Assembly: GCA_964604675.1 (NCBI GenBank)
Contig: CAZSAT010000003.1
Span: 74,205 to 138,204, forward strand
Source of the DNA: CAZSAT01 sp964604675
GTDB lineage: Bacteria > Myxococcota_A > UBA796 > CAJQPC01
Direction of reading: 5' to 3'
DNA length: 64,000 bases
This document shows positions 40,289 to 49,591 of the stretch, in pieces. Every line of letters starts with the position of its first letter. Position 1 is the first letter of the stretch. The notes under the pieces were generated by a model, which saw only the letters and a program-made list of their open reading frames with translations, was not told the origin of the DNA and searched no databases. The position numbers and the translations under genes were made by a program.

Positions 40289-40864
40289 ATGCCTGTGGCC
40301 GAGCTCGATGCCCTGCTGGATGGTGCGGCGCTCGATGGAGCTCCGCGGGCGGAGCGCCGTGTGTTTCTCGGGGCTCTGGCGAGGCGGGCTCATCCGGTCG
40401 GCGACCTCGTGTTCCTCGAGGGCGAACCGGGCGACGCCGTGATGTTGCTCGCGGCCGGGGAGGTCGCCATCACGCGCCGATCCCTGGCTGGCGACGTGGT
40501 CGAGCTCGGACGTGTGGCCGCGGGCGACTTCGTGGGAGAGGTCGGCGTGCTGAGCGGCGGCGTGCGCGGGGCCACGGTGCTCTCCACCCGTGCCGACACC
40601 GTGGCTCTGGCCCTCGGTCGGGACGCCTTCTTCGATGCGTTGGCCCACGGCGACCGCGCGGCGATGGCGCTCTTGCGGTCCATGAACCGGCGGCTCGCCC
40701 AGCGGGTCCGCGCCACGGAGGCGCGGGTGGCCCTGGTGCGCGACGCGCTCGCCGGCGAGGAGCAGGCCAGGGTCGACGCGCGGCTCGCGGAGCTGGGGCA
40801 CGTCGAGCAGGGCCCGGACGCGTGGCGGCGCGAGCTGCTCCCGTTCTTCTCGGTGGCTCGATGA
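40289..40864 (+). CDS. Cyclic-nucleotide-binding-domain protein
   Basis: 191 residues with a single cNMP-binding beta-roll: GDLVFLEGEPGDAVMLLAAGEVAI, then the cassette DFVGEVGVLSGGVRGATVLS, and a C-terminal helix (RSMNRRLAQRVRATEARVALV). The Gly-Glu of the phosphate-binding cassette is present; the Arg is displaced compared with the standard R(T/S)A. There is no DNA-binding domain, so it is not a CRP regulator. It is coupled by ATGA to a second, more divergent copy. Divergent from the M23 peptidase gene. Confidence 0.8.
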   Translation: MPVAELDALLDGAALDGAPRAERRVFLGALARRAHPVGDLVFLEGEPGDAVMLLAAGEVAITRRSLAGDVVELGRVAAGDFVGEVGVLSGGVRGATVLSTRADTVALALGRDAFFDALAHGDRAAMALLRSMNRRLAQRVRATEARVALVRDALAGEEQARVDARLAELGHVEQGPDAWRRELLPFFSVAR

Positions 40865-41328
40865 GGCCCGCCGACACGGAGCTGCTGGTGGGGCTCCACC
40901 CCGAGGTGGTGCGGCGCGTGCGCCGGCGTTTCGAGACGCTGCGCATCCCAGCCCGCGGCCACGTGTTCCAGAGAGGCGACCCAGGAGAGGTGCTCGTGGT
41001 CGTGCTCGACGGTTCGTTCGTGTGGGAGGTGGACGCCGAGCTGCTCCCCGTGCTGCCAGGCGAGGTGGTCGGCTTGACGAGCTTCCTGACCGGCGAGCCC
41101 TACACCGGTCGGCTGAGCACGCCCTCGGGTGGGCTGCTCGGGTTGCTGCACCGGGAGCGGCTGGACACGCTCTGGGCCCGCTACCCCTTCCTGGCCATCG
41201 ACTTCGAGCTGCGCCTCGGAGAGTTGCTCGTGGCGTCGCTGAGGCGTCAGAACGAGCGGCTGGTGGCCGCGTTGCACCAGCCGCTGCACAGCGTGCCCGA
41301 TGCGGTGAGGAACCTGCTCCAGCCCTGA
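40861..41328 (+). CDS. Degenerate cyclic-nucleotide-binding-like protein
   Basis: 155 residues. The beta-roll pattern RGHVFQRGDPGEVLVVVLDGSFVW and PGEVVGLTSFLTGEPYTGRLST aligns with the preceding gene's domain. The phosphate-binding Gly-Glu and Arg are missing, so it probably does not bind cNMP. A helical tail (LLVASLRRQNERLVAAL) may dimerise with the partner. The ATG overlaps the previous stop (ATGA, 40861-40864). Its stop is 1 bp from the convergent GT2 gene. Confidence 0.65.
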   Translation: MRPADTELLVGLHPEVVRRVRRRFETLRIPARGHVFQRGDPGEVLVVVLDGSFVWEVDAELLPVLPGEVVGLTSFLTGEPYTGRLSTPSGGLLGLLHRERLDTLWARYPFLAIDFELRLGELLVASLRRQNERLVAALHQPLHSVPDAVRNLLQP

Positions 41329-41329
41329 A

Positions 41330-42781
41330 TCAGAGGGCGGCGCTGACCGTGGCCGGAGGCCGCCAGGTGGGATCGCTGGTCCGGCGAACGTGAACGGGCC
41401 CGCTGTGCTGCACCCAGCCACGCAACCTGGCCTGCCTCGCGTAGTGGCCCGGCCAGTGCAGCTGCAGCGTTCCGAGTGGCTCGCGTGGCACGCGCAACGA
41501 GATCCAGAGCGCGCGTCCGGCGGCCTCCTCCTCCAGCAACACCTCCAGGGCCCCCACCGGGCCGTCGTCGATGACCACGAGGGCCTCCCGGGTCGGGTCC
41601 AACTTGGAGGTCACGCCGGCCTGTTGCCGCACCCAGGCCTCCTGGAGGGAGTGAGGCCCGGTCCAGCGCGCGAGCTCGTCCCTCGCCTCGGCCTCGAGGC
41701 CCCGAAGATGGAGCCCGAGCGCCCACGCGTGGCTGGTGCACCGGTCGGCGGCCAGCCGTTCGGCGCGCCACCGCTCCAGGAAGGGTTGCTGCGCGTAGGC
41801 CAGGAAGCGCGTGTCGGCGTCGCGGTCGGTCTTCTTGAAGCGCGCGCCGACCTTTCCACGTGCCCCGCCATGCTTGCGGCACAGGAACACGGGCACGGGG
41901 AGCCCGACCAGCTCGCCCACCCTCGACCAACGCAGGAACATGTCCATGTCCTCGCCGCGGGCCAGCCGGAGATCGTAGGAGCCGGCTCGTCGTTGGGCCG
42001 AGGTTCGAACCAAGACCGAGCCGGTCGCGAAGGGAACCTGCGCCAGCAGCGCGCGTGCCACGGCGGAGGGTGGGAGCCGCAAGCCCGGCCGCACCTTCAT
42101 CGGCTGTCCACTGCGTCCGTCGAAGAGCACCGTGTCCCCGTACACCGCGGCCGCCTCCGGCCGTGCGAAGAGCGCCCGTGCCAGGACCTCCACGGCTCCC
42201 GGCAGCAGCAGGTCATCGTCGTCGAGCACCAGGATGGCCTCGCCGCGCGCGGCGGCGATCCCGGCGTTGAGCGCGCCCGGCTTGCCGGCGTTCGCCTGGT
42301 GGAGGACACGCAGCCCGACCTGCTCCGCCAGGCGATCCAGCACCTCGCGCGTGCCGTCCGTGCTGCCGTCGTTGACCACCACGATCTCGCAAGGCCAGGA
42401 CTGGCCCAGCGACGAGGCGATGGCCTGTTGCAACAGGTCCTTCCGTTGGTAGGTGCAGATGAGGATGGTGACGAGCGGGCCATCGACCGTCCTCAGGCCC
42501 GCGGAACCCGGTCGTGCCCTTCCCCGGAGGCGGCCGTCGGCGCCCAGCGTGGCGTCGGCGGCGCCACGCTCGAGGCCCGGCAGGCCGAGGGCGTCCAGGG
42601 TGGTGGCGGCGCGCGTGGCGTCTCCGGAGCGCCAGACCGGGACCTTGCCGGCGACGCGGAGGGCCGAAGCCGCCCACCCGTCGTCGTCGATCAGCGCGAC
42701 GCGCGCGGGACCGGTTGCCAGCACCCCAGCGAGGGCGAGTCGCTCTTCGGCCGACCTGGGGCGAAAGGGCAGGGGGACCAT
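41330..42781 (-). CDS. Family 2 glycosyltransferase
   Basis: 483 residues. A GT-A domain occupies roughly residues 100-330: LVTILICTYQRKDLLQQAI, CEIVVVNDGSTDGT, ANAGKPGALNAGI, AILVLDDDDLLLPG (the DxD-type metal site) and DMDMFLRWSRVG. About 95 residues before and 150 after it are unassigned and not membrane-spanning. It likely adds sugars to an envelope glycan. The lipoprotein gene upstream ends 13 bp before its start, so they are probably one transcript. Confidence 0.9.
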   Translation of the reverse strand: MVPLPFRPRSAEERLALAGVLATGPARVALIDDDGWAASALRVAGKVPVWRSGDATRAATTLDALGLPGLERGAADATLGADGRLRGRARPGSAGLRTVDGPLVTILICTYQRKDLLQQAIASSLGQSWPCEIVVVNDGSTDGTREVLDRLAEQVGLRVLHQANAGKPGALNAGIAAARGEAILVLDDDDLLLPGAVEVLARALFARPEAAAVYGDTVLFDGRSGQPMKVRPGLRLPPSAVARALLAQVPFATGSVLVRTSAQRRAGSYDLRLARGEDMDMFLRWSRVGELVGLPVPVFLCRKHGGARGKVGARFKKTDRDADTRFLAYAQQPFLERWRAERLAADRCTSHAWALGLHLRGLEAEARDELARWTGPHSLQEAWVRQQAGVTSKLDPTREALVVIDDGPVGALEVLLEEEAAGRALWISLRVPREPLGTLQLHWPGHYARQARLRGWVQHSGPVHVRRTSDPTWRPPATVSAAL

Positions 42782-42794
42782 GTGCCCGTGTCGG

Positions 42795-43355
42795 TCAGTC
42801 GCAGGTGATGCTCAAGCGGAAGTTGCTCTCCACCCCGCCCTGACCGTCGATGGCCACGTAGTACCGGGCCGCGTTGACGGTGTACATGTCGAGCGTCTCG
42901 CTGCCCGTGGTGGCCTCGCTGCCGTCGCACACGCCGATGTTGTGGGCGTTGCCCACCGGACACTCGGCGTCGTCCCAGCGCATCACCGCCAGGCTGAGGG
43001 GCTCGCATGGGCGCTCCAGGGTGACCTGGAACGTGGAGTCCTCGGCGGCGTCGAAGACGTAGAACCGGTCGGGACCGTCGTGGTCGTGGTCCGGCACGAA
43101 GCAGTACGCCGACTCGTACAGCGTGGTGTCGCCGTCGCTCCCGCCGCCCGCGGTCGACGCTTCGACCACGTCGCCGCACTGCAGCTCGCCGCTGGTGCAG
43201 CTCGCCCCGCTGGGCGCGGAGCTGTCCCAGCTCTCGTTGCAGTCCTCGCTCGAAGACGAGGAGGCCGTGTCGTCCCCCGAGGGGCCGCCGCCGCTGTCGT
43301 TGGTCGACTTCGCGTCGGTGCCGCCGTCACAGGCGACCAGCATGAGCCACAGCAT
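42795..43355 (-). CDS. Secreted lipoprotein with PPC-like beta domain
   Basis: 186 residues. MLWLMLVACDGGTD is a short lipoprotein signal (lipobox LVAC, Cys9), followed by a Ser/Asp/Gly linker. The folded part has six or more cysteines and an RFYVFDAAEDSTFQVTLE ... SLAVMRWDD ... AARYYVAIDGQGG pattern. This resembles the bacterial pre-peptidase C-terminal (PPC) beta-sandwich that is common in exported proteins of this group. Minus-strand TAGTGT and GGAGG lie upstream of the ATG. It is divergent from the metalloprotease gene. Confidence 0.72.
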   Translation of the reverse strand: MLWLMLVACDGGTDAKSTNDSGGGPSGDDTASSSSSEDCNESWDSSAPSGASCTSGELQCGDVVEASTAGGGSDGDTTLYESAYCFVPDHDHDGPDRFYVFDAAEDSTFQVTLERPCEPLSLAVMRWDDAECPVGNAHNIGVCDGSEATTGSETLDMYTVNAARYYVAIDGQGGVESNFRLSITCD

Positions 43356-43402
43356 CGGACCTCCGGTCGCACACTAACCCTCGACAGCCCGAACACACAG
43401 CC

Positions 43403-43452
43403 TTGACACAGCCCGCCTGGGCCGGCTGGTAGGTGTGGAAGCCGCCCAGGAG
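43403..43452 (+). promoter_or_regulatory. TTGACA -35-like box and ribosome binding site
   Basis: A perfect TTGACA at 43403-43408 stands in the 102-bp divergent gap, but no good -10 box is found 16-18 bp downstream. AGGAG at 43448-43452, 5 nt before the ATG at 43458, is a clear ribosome binding site for the metalloprotease gene. Confidence 0.3.
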
Positions 43453-43457
43453 TCTCC

Positions 43458-45025
43458 ATGTCGCTCTTCACGATCGTCGCGCTCGCCGGCGCTGCCGAGC
43501 CGACCCACGCCCCCATCCAGGCGGCCCTCGACGAGGGTCGGATCGACGCGGGTGAGGCGCTCTGGCTGGGCTACCTCGCCCACTTCGAGCCCTCGACCCT
43601 CGACGAGGACTGGCGCTCGGACCAGCTTCCCTGGCACTGCGCCACCGAGTTCGTCGCCACCCTGAAGGCGGACTTCGAGCTGCTGACCGCCGAGCAGCAG
43701 GAGCACGTCTCGGCGACCCTCGAGCCCTTCAAGCAGCGCTTCGACGACCCCCTGCCCATCCAGCACGCGGCGCCGCCGCCGAGCGGATCCGACACCTGCT
43801 GGGGTCAGTACGCCGACAACCGGATCCTGGGCGACCACTTCTCCGTGGAGTGGGACGAGGGTCGCATCACCGAACAGCAGGCCGCGAACTTCCTCGAGTA
43901 CCTCGAGCACGGCTGGGACGTGGAGGTGGACGATCTGGGCTGGAACGCGCCTGCAGGCAGCGACGACTACCTGATCATGGCGTATGTCAACCAAGGCGGC
44001 GCCGGGGCCTACACCACGGTCAGCCGCTGCGGTGGCGACGAGATCCCGTACATCGTGGCGGGCAACGGCTCCTTCTCGTCGGGCAACTGGTGGCAGGACA
44101 TGGCGGTGCACGAGTTCAAGCACGCCGTGCAGTTCAGCTACGGCTGGGCGACCGAGTTCTGGTGGTGGGAGGCCTCGGCCACCTACATCCAGGAGTACGT
44201 CAACCCCGAGAACAACTGGTGGTCCTCGTACATCTCGGGCTACACGCAGAACCCGCAGATCGCGCTGAACGCCTACAGCCAGTCCGACTACGACGTCTTC
44301 TACCACATGTACGGCATGGCGATCTGGGCCTTCTACCTGGACGAACACGTGGGCGGGCACGAGCTCGTGCAGGCCACGTGGGACTACGCCGACGACCAGG
44401 GTGGCCTGTACAGCGTGGGCATGGACGAGACGCTCGAGGCGCTGGGCCACGACTTCCGCGAGGTGTTCGCGGGCTTCCTCGCCAACAACACCGTGATGGA
44501 CTTCGAGGACCAACGCTACTTCGGGAGCGTCGCCCAACAAGCCACCCACAAGAGCCTGCCGGTGCAGGGCTCGAGCACCTCGAAGACCGAGCCCGAAGCC
44601 TTGGGCGCCAACTACATCCAGTTCAAGGTGAAGGACGTCGACCCCGAGAAGCCCGACCTGCTGTGGCCTTCGAAGGCGACGAGGGCGGAGACTGGCTCGT
44701 CCAGCTGGTCGGGGTGGTGGACAGTGAGCTGGTGACCGCGGTGGAGATCCCCCTCGAGGTCCCCGAGGGTGCGCGCGAGAACGGGCAGCTTCGCCTCGAG
44801 GGTTACGGCGCCTACGACGAGGTCTGGCTGGTCGTGGCGCCGCTGGACGGCAACTCCGGTGGCTACGCCTACGCCATCGAGGACCGTGCTGCGGAGGTCG
44901 CCGCGTCGGACGAAGACGACGAGGGGACCGGGCTGGCCGGCTGCGGTTGCAGCGCGTCGCCGGCGCCGGGCGCAGCCTGGCTGGGCCTGTTCGGGCTGTT
45001 GGCTGTGCGTCGGCGCAAGGCCTGA
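43458..45025 (+). pseudogene. HExxH metalloprotease with MYXO-CTERM-like tail, frameshifted
   Basis: The gene is open from 43458 (signal MSLFTIVALAGAAE) to a premature stop at 44735. The continuing protein lies in another frame up to 45025. The break is near 44661-44666: one missing base between DLL and VAFEGDEGGDWLVQ would restore it to about 522 residues. The zinc site is His218-Glu219-His222 (VHEFKHAVQF) with a likely third ligand Glu238 in WWEASATY, a gluzincin pattern resembling myxobacterial MXAN_6640-type putative metalloproteases. The out-of-frame tail has GCGCSASPAPG, a hydrophobic helix and RRRK, a MYXO-CTERM-like sorting signal. It could be a sequencing error or a true mutation; there is no slippery heptamer. 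Confidence 0.75.
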
Positions 45026-45045
45026 GCACGCGAAGGGCGCTCCAG

Positions 45046-45471
45046 CTACGCATCCAGTCGCTCGAAGAGGTTCGCGGCCTGCTCCAGGCAGTCGGTGACG
45101 CTCAGGATGCCCACCAGGGCACCGCCCACCTCGACGACCGGCAGGGCGCCGATCCGGAGCTCGACCAGCATGCGACAGGCCGTGCTCATCTCGGTGTGGT
45201 CGAAGACCGTCTCCACGTCCCGGCTCATCACCTCCTCGACGAGGCCTTCGAGGACCGCGTCGTCGATCAAGCCCTCGTCGATGTCCCGGCCAGCGGGCCC
45301 GAGCTGGGTCTTGACGTCGCGATCGGTGATGATGCCCACCAGACCTCCGCTGTCGTCGGCGACCGGGAGCTCGCGGATGTCGAAGCGAAGCATGAGCTCG
45401 AGCGCGTCCTGCAGCGTGGCGTCCGGCGGCACCGTGAGTGGATCCGGCGTCATGGCCTGGCGCACGAGCAT
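45046..45471 (-). CDS. CBS-domain pair protein
   Basis: 141 residues. The ATG at 45471 is chosen over a longer frame because GGAG lies 7 nt upstream and the protein then starts exactly with the first CBS motif (MLVRQAMTPDPLTVPPDATL). CBS 1 ends ELPVADDSGGLVGIITDRDV; CBS 2 runs from VEEVMSRDVETV to LPVVEVGGALVGILSVTDCL. Such stand-alone pairs bind adenine nucleotides and act as energy or redox sensors. Its 3' end is convergent with the metalloprotease and its start is divergent from the protein kinase. Confidence 0.88.
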   Translation of the reverse strand: MLVRQAMTPDPLTVPPDATLQDALELMLRFDIRELPVADDSGGLVGIITDRDVKTQLGPAGRDIDEGLIDDAVLEGLVEEVMSRDVETVFDHTEMSTACRMLVELRIGALPVVEVGGALVGILSVTDCLEQAANLFERLDA

Positions 45472-45584
45472 CTGGGGACTCCGGAACGTGGTCGGTTGGA
45501 GGCGGGTTGTGGGCGAGTCGGGCGCTCCAGAGCGTCCGGCGCGCATGATACGCTCGCTCGCCCGCAACACCGCAAGCCAAGCCC

Positions 45585-47000
45585 GTGTCCATCCAGAATC
45601 CCGGCGCGCCACCGCCGCCCGCTCTCGGTGGCCGATCTCCGCTGGACATCCGCGGCGAACAGCTGGTCGCCGACGGGCGGTACCGCATCGAGCGGCTGTT
45701 GGCGAAGGGCGGAATGAGCGCGGTGTACCTGGCGGAGCAGACCAACCTGCGGCGGTCGGTCGCCTTCAAGATCCTCGCCCCCCCGCCCGACGCCGACGAC
45801 GGTGCCGCCTTCGAGGACCGGTTCCGGCTGGAGGCGGAGACCCTGGCCGCGCTGGACCACCGCAACGTGGTCACGCTCTACGAATACGGGCAGACCGAGC
45901 AGGGCAGCTTCTACCTGGCGATGGAGTTCATCGACGGAGTGAGGCTCACCGACATGATCCGCAAGGGGCCGCTGGAGCCTCGGCATGCGATCCGGCTGAT
46001 GCTTCAGGTCTGTGCGGCGCTTCGCTACGCTCACAAGCAGGGTGTGGTCCACCGCGACCTCAAGCCCTCCAACCTCCTGATCAAGACCCGCGACGACGGG
46101 GAGGAGGTGGTCAAGGTGGTGGACTTCGGGCTGGTCAAGCTGACGGAGTCCGACCAGGGCCTGACCAAGGCGGGCCTCATCCTGGGCTCGCCCCACTGCA
46201 TGGCCCCGGAGCAGATCAAGGGCATCGACGTCGACCACCGCGCCGACATCTACGCCATCGGCGTGCTGCTGTTCCGGTGCGTCGCCGGTGCCTTCCCGTT
46301 CCACGGCAACTCGAGCGCGGCGACCATGATCGCGCACCTGAACGAGACCACGCCGAGCTTCTACAGCGTGCGCCCGGATCTCATGGTGCCGGCCGGCCTC
46401 GAGGAGGTGGTGCGCACCTGCCTGCAGAAGGACCCGGCGAAGCGCTACCCCGAGGTGATGTCTCTGGTGCGGGACCTGGAGTCGTGCCTCGACGTGCCGT
46501 CGCAGGCCTTCGAGTCCGTGGCGATCTCCGGCTCCAGCCTGAGCGAACGCATCTCGACCATCACCCAGAGCGCCGAGCCCGACCGCCAGAACCAGCTGCG
46601 GCTGGCGGGGCTCGTGATCGTGCTGGCCCTGATCGTCGCCGCGTACTGGTACGGGCAGCGAGGCGCGACGCCAGCGCCGGTGGACGTCCCGGATCGGGTC
46701 GTGCCCACCGCCCTGCCACAGCCGGAGCCAGCCGTCGCGGTCCCCGTGCCCGAGCAAGCCGCCGAGCCTGCCCCCCCTGATGTCGAAGCCGCCGGTCCGC
46801 CGGAGCCCCCACCCGCGCCCGCCGTACCGGCGCCAGCCACGCCTGCTCCAGTGACCGAGCCCCAACCGGTCGCCGAGCCGGTCTCCGAGCCAGCCGTCGA
46901 CGCTGTGCCGGCGGTGGAGTCCGCCCCCGAAACCGCACGCGAGGCGGTGGTCGAGGACGATGCGCCCAAGGGCTACATGCCGCTCCCGGACGACTTCTAG
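45585..47000 (+). CDS. Hanks-type Ser/Thr protein kinase, single-pass membrane
   Basis: 471 residues. The kinase domain covers ~31-300: GGMSAVYLAEQ (Gly loop), SVAFKILAPP (Lys), VVHRDLKPSNLLI with catalytic Asp158, VVDFGLVKL, and GSPHCMAPEQIKG in the activation segment, so it should be active. A transmembrane helix (LAGLVIVLALIVAAYWY) near 345-360 is followed by an extracytoplasmic Pro/Ala/Glu/Val-rich tail of about 100 residues with no sensor domain. GTG start; TACGCT (45549-45554) is a possible -10 box 30 nt upstream. It may phosphorylate envelope-linked partners; the target is unknown. Confidence 0.9.
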   Translation: MSIQNPGAPPPPALGGRSPLDIRGEQLVADGRYRIERLLAKGGMSAVYLAEQTNLRRSVAFKILAPPPDADDGAAFEDRFRLEAETLAALDHRNVVTLYEYGQTEQGSFYLAMEFIDGVRLTDMIRKGPLEPRHAIRLMLQVCAALRYAHKQGVVHRDLKPSNLLIKTRDDGEEVVKVVDFGLVKLTESDQGLTKAGLILGSPHCMAPEQIKGIDVDHRADIYAIGVLLFRCVAGAFPFHGNSSAATMIAHLNETTPSFYSVRPDLMVPAGLEEVVRTCLQKDPAKRYPEVMSLVRDLESCLDVPSQAFESVAISGSSLSERISTITQSAEPDRQNQLRLAGLVIVLALIVAAYWYGQRGATPAPVDVPDRVVPTALPQPEPAVAVPVPEQAAEPAPPDVEAAGPPEPPPAPAVPAPATPAPVTEPQPVAEPVSEPAVDAVPAVESAPETAREAVVEDDAPKGYMPLPDDF

Positions 47001-47074
47001 GCACCACCGGGCCGCCCGCACCGGCGCGCTGCACCGCGCGGTGAGGCATGATGCCCCCGCATCCGGTGGTGAGC

Positions 47075-49591
47075 ATGAAGAGGCAGGTCATGCGCGCGGC
47101 GGGGGGGCTCCTCGCGCTCGCGCTGTTCGTTCCTTCTACGGCGTACGCCGAGCCGCGCGACGAGGCCAGGCGCCTCTTCCTCGCTGGGCTGGAGAACGCC
47201 CGGGACGGCGCCTACGACGAGGCGCTCGATCAGTTCCTGGAGGCCCAGGACATCTACCCCCACCCGGCGACGGTCTACAACATCGCGCGGGCCTACTACG
47301 ACCTGGGCGCGCTCGAGGTGAGCCTGGAGTGGTTCGAGCTGTATGCGGCGACCGCCCCCGACAAGGCCGAGGAGGTCGCCCCGCTGGTCGCCAGCGTCAA
47401 CGCCATGCTCGCGCAGGCCGAAGCTCCCGCCCCGAGCGTCGCGCTGGACGGAGCTGCCACCAGCGACGAGCTGGCGCGGCTGCAGGCCATCGCCGACGAG
47501 CTGGCCGCCCTGAGCCGTGCCATCGGCGAGCGTGGGGCGGTCGACGCGGGTCCGATCCCGGAGGGCGAGCTCGTGGAGTCGGCTCCGGTCGAAGCGCGGC
47601 CGGAGCCCGCGGACTTCCTGTCCGACGCCTACGAGAAGACCGTGGTCACGGCCAGCCGCTATGGCCAGGATCCCCTGGACTCTCCGAGCACGCTCGCCGT
47701 GCTCACCGAGCAGGACATCCGACTCTCCGGCGCCACGAACATCGCGGACCTGCTGCGACGGGTCGCCGGCGTGGACGTGATGCAGCTGTCCTCGGCCCAG
47801 CCCGACGTGTCCATCCGTGGCTTCAACCGCGAGCTGTCGAACAAGGTGCTGGTGCTGATCGACGGACGCACCATGTACACGGACTTCCTCGGCAACCCCC
47901 TGTGGGAGACCTTCCCGATCAGCATGGGCGACATCCGGCGCATCGAGATCATTCGAGGTCCGGGCTCGGCGGTCTACGGCGCCAACGCGATGACCGGTGT
48001 GATCAACATCATCACGCGGCGCCCTGGGGAGGGGCAGAACGAGGTCTCCTTCTCCGCCGGATATCCGGGGTACGCGGCCGCCTACACGCGCATGACGGGC
48101 CGCCAGGACGAGCTGGCGTGGCGCGCGTCCGCGGGGCTGCACCAGAGCGGCCGGTGGTCCGCCGAGGCCTACCCGACCGACACCGGCGCGGTGGGCTCGA
48201 ACGTGCTCGACCAGGACCAGGGACTCGACGTGGTCCGCTCCAACGTGCGCTTCGACCGCCGCTTCCTCGACCAGGGCTTCGCCTCGCTGGACGTGGGCTA
48301 CGCAGGCGGCTTCTTGGAGTTCTACGCCATCGGCACGCTGGGCGACTACGCCTTCACCTTCGATCAGTGGCACGTTCGCGGCGACCTGGCCTACGGGCCG
48401 GTGCACGTCCGGAGCTGGTACACCTCGCTCGAGTCGTCCGCTGAGCCCTGGTACTACGACGCGGAATCCCGCGGGGCCGAGGTGCTCCCCACCACCGTCG
48501 ACGCCGACATCTTCGACGTGGAGCTCGAGGCGCCGGTCGAGTTCGAGACCGGCCCGGTGGAGCACCGCTTCAACGCGGGCGTGGGACTGCGCTACAAGCT
48601 GGTCGACTGGACCTACCTGCGCGAACAGCCGCTCGACGAGCTGCACACCAGCGCCTTCGTGCAGGAGGAGGCGCGCCTGCACCCCGTGAGCCTGGTCGGC
48701 TCGCTGCGCATCGACAAGCACCCGCTCGTCCCCATCGAGCAGACCCTCTCGCCGCGGGCTGCGGCCATCGTCCGCGTGCTCGACGAGACCTCCGTGCGCG
48801 TGACCGCCGGCACGGCCTTTCGGAACCCGACCTTCATGGAGAACTACACCGACCTGGCCCAGCCCACGACCCGTGAAGGCGTGTACGTCGACACCTTTGG
48901 CGACGAGAGCCTGGTCCCCGAGCGTGTGGCCACCTTGGAGGCGGGGCTGCACGACAACTCGACGACCTTCCACGAAGCCGATCTCGCCGTGTACCGGAAC
49001 GTGGTCACCGACCTCATCTTCCTCGACCCGGTGAGCCCCGACGGCGGTGCCAGCGGCTTCGACGCCGAGCAGGGTGGCTTCACGGCGGGCAGCACCAGCT
49101 TCGCGAACCAGGACGAGATCTACGTGGCCACGGGCCTCGAAGCCGAGGTGAAGGCCTACCCGGTCCGCGGCCTGGACCTCTACGCCAACCTCGCCCTCGA
49201 AGACATCGAGATCCTGGTTTACGACGCGGACCCCACGACCGACGAGTCGACCTCGCGGGTGAAGGTCAACGCCGGCGCGATGCTCCGCTCGCCGTGGCGC
49301 TCCGACCTCTCGGTGCACCTGCACCACGTGTCCTCGCAGACCTGGCAGCTGCGCGAGTTCGACGCCGCCGGGCAGATCGAGCTGGTGGGCTCCGAGGTGC
49401 CCGCGCGGACCATCACGTCGGCCCGGGTGGCCGTGCGACCGTTTGCCGACGAGGCCCTGGAGCTGGCGCTCTCCGGCTGGAACCTGGCCGGGTTGATGGG
49501 CGCCGAGGGCTTCCGGGAACACCCCAAGGGCCAGGTCGTGGGCTACCGCGCCTTCGGCTCGGCGACCTACCGCTTCGGAGGTGACCGGTGA
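47075..49591 (+). CDS. TonB-dependent outer membrane receptor with N-terminal TPR
   Basis: 838 residues from the ATG at 47075, which gives a normal signal peptide (MKRQVMRAAGGLLALALFVPSTAYA). An in-frame ATG at 47048 would add nine residues. After the signal comes a TPR-like segment (EARRLFLAGLENARDGAYDEAL, HPATVYNIARAYYDLG) and a linker. The plug domain follows: EKTVVTASRYGQDPLDSPST, DVSIRGFNRELSNKVLVLIDG and IEIIRGPGSAVYGANAMTGVINIIT. A ~600-residue barrel ends in TYRFGGDR. A TPR ahead of the plug is unusual and may contact periplasmic partners. Translationally coupled (GTGA) to the lipoprotein gene. Siderophore, vitamin or peptide substrate cannot be told. Confidence 0.9.
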   Translation: MKRQVMRAAGGLLALALFVPSTAYAEPRDEARRLFLAGLENARDGAYDEALDQFLEAQDIYPHPATVYNIARAYYDLGALEVSLEWFELYAATAPDKAEEVAPLVASVNAMLAQAEAPAPSVALDGAATSDELARLQAIADELAALSRAIGERGAVDAGPIPEGELVESAPVEARPEPADFLSDAYEKTVVTASRYGQDPLDSPSTLAVLTEQDIRLSGATNIADLLRRVAGVDVMQLSSAQPDVSIRGFNRELSNKVLVLIDGRTMYTDFLGNPLWETFPISMGDIRRIEIIRGPGSAVYGANAMTGVINIITRRPGEGQNEVSFSAGYPGYAAAYTRMTGRQDELAWRASAGLHQSGRWSAEAYPTDTGAVGSNVLDQDQGLDVVRSNVRFDRRFLDQGFASLDVGYAGGFLEFYAIGTLGDYAFTFDQWHVRGDLAYGPVHVRSWYTSLESSAEPWYYDAESRGAEVLPTTVDADIFDVELEAPVEFETGPVEHRFNAGVGLRYKLVDWTYLREQPLDELHTSAFVQEEARLHPVSLVGSLRIDKHPLVPIEQTLSPRAAAIVRVLDETSVRVTAGTAFRNPTFMENYTDLAQPTTREGVYVDTFGDESLVPERVATLEAGLHDNSTTFHEADLAVYRNVVTDLIFLDPVSPDGGASGFDAEQGGFTAGSTSFANQDEIYVATGLEAEVKAYPVRGLDLYANLALEDIEILVYDADPTTDESTSRVKVNAGAMLRSPWRSDLSVHLHHVSSQTWQLREFDAAGQIELVGSEVPARTITSARVAVRPFADEALELALSGWNLAGLMGAEGFREHPKGQVVGYRAFGSATYRFGGDR

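Noticed and set aside
44655..44740. Programmed ribosomal frameshift in the metalloprotease
   Set aside because: No X-XXY-YYZ slippery site or downstream pseudoknot candidate seen. A single missing base explains it better.
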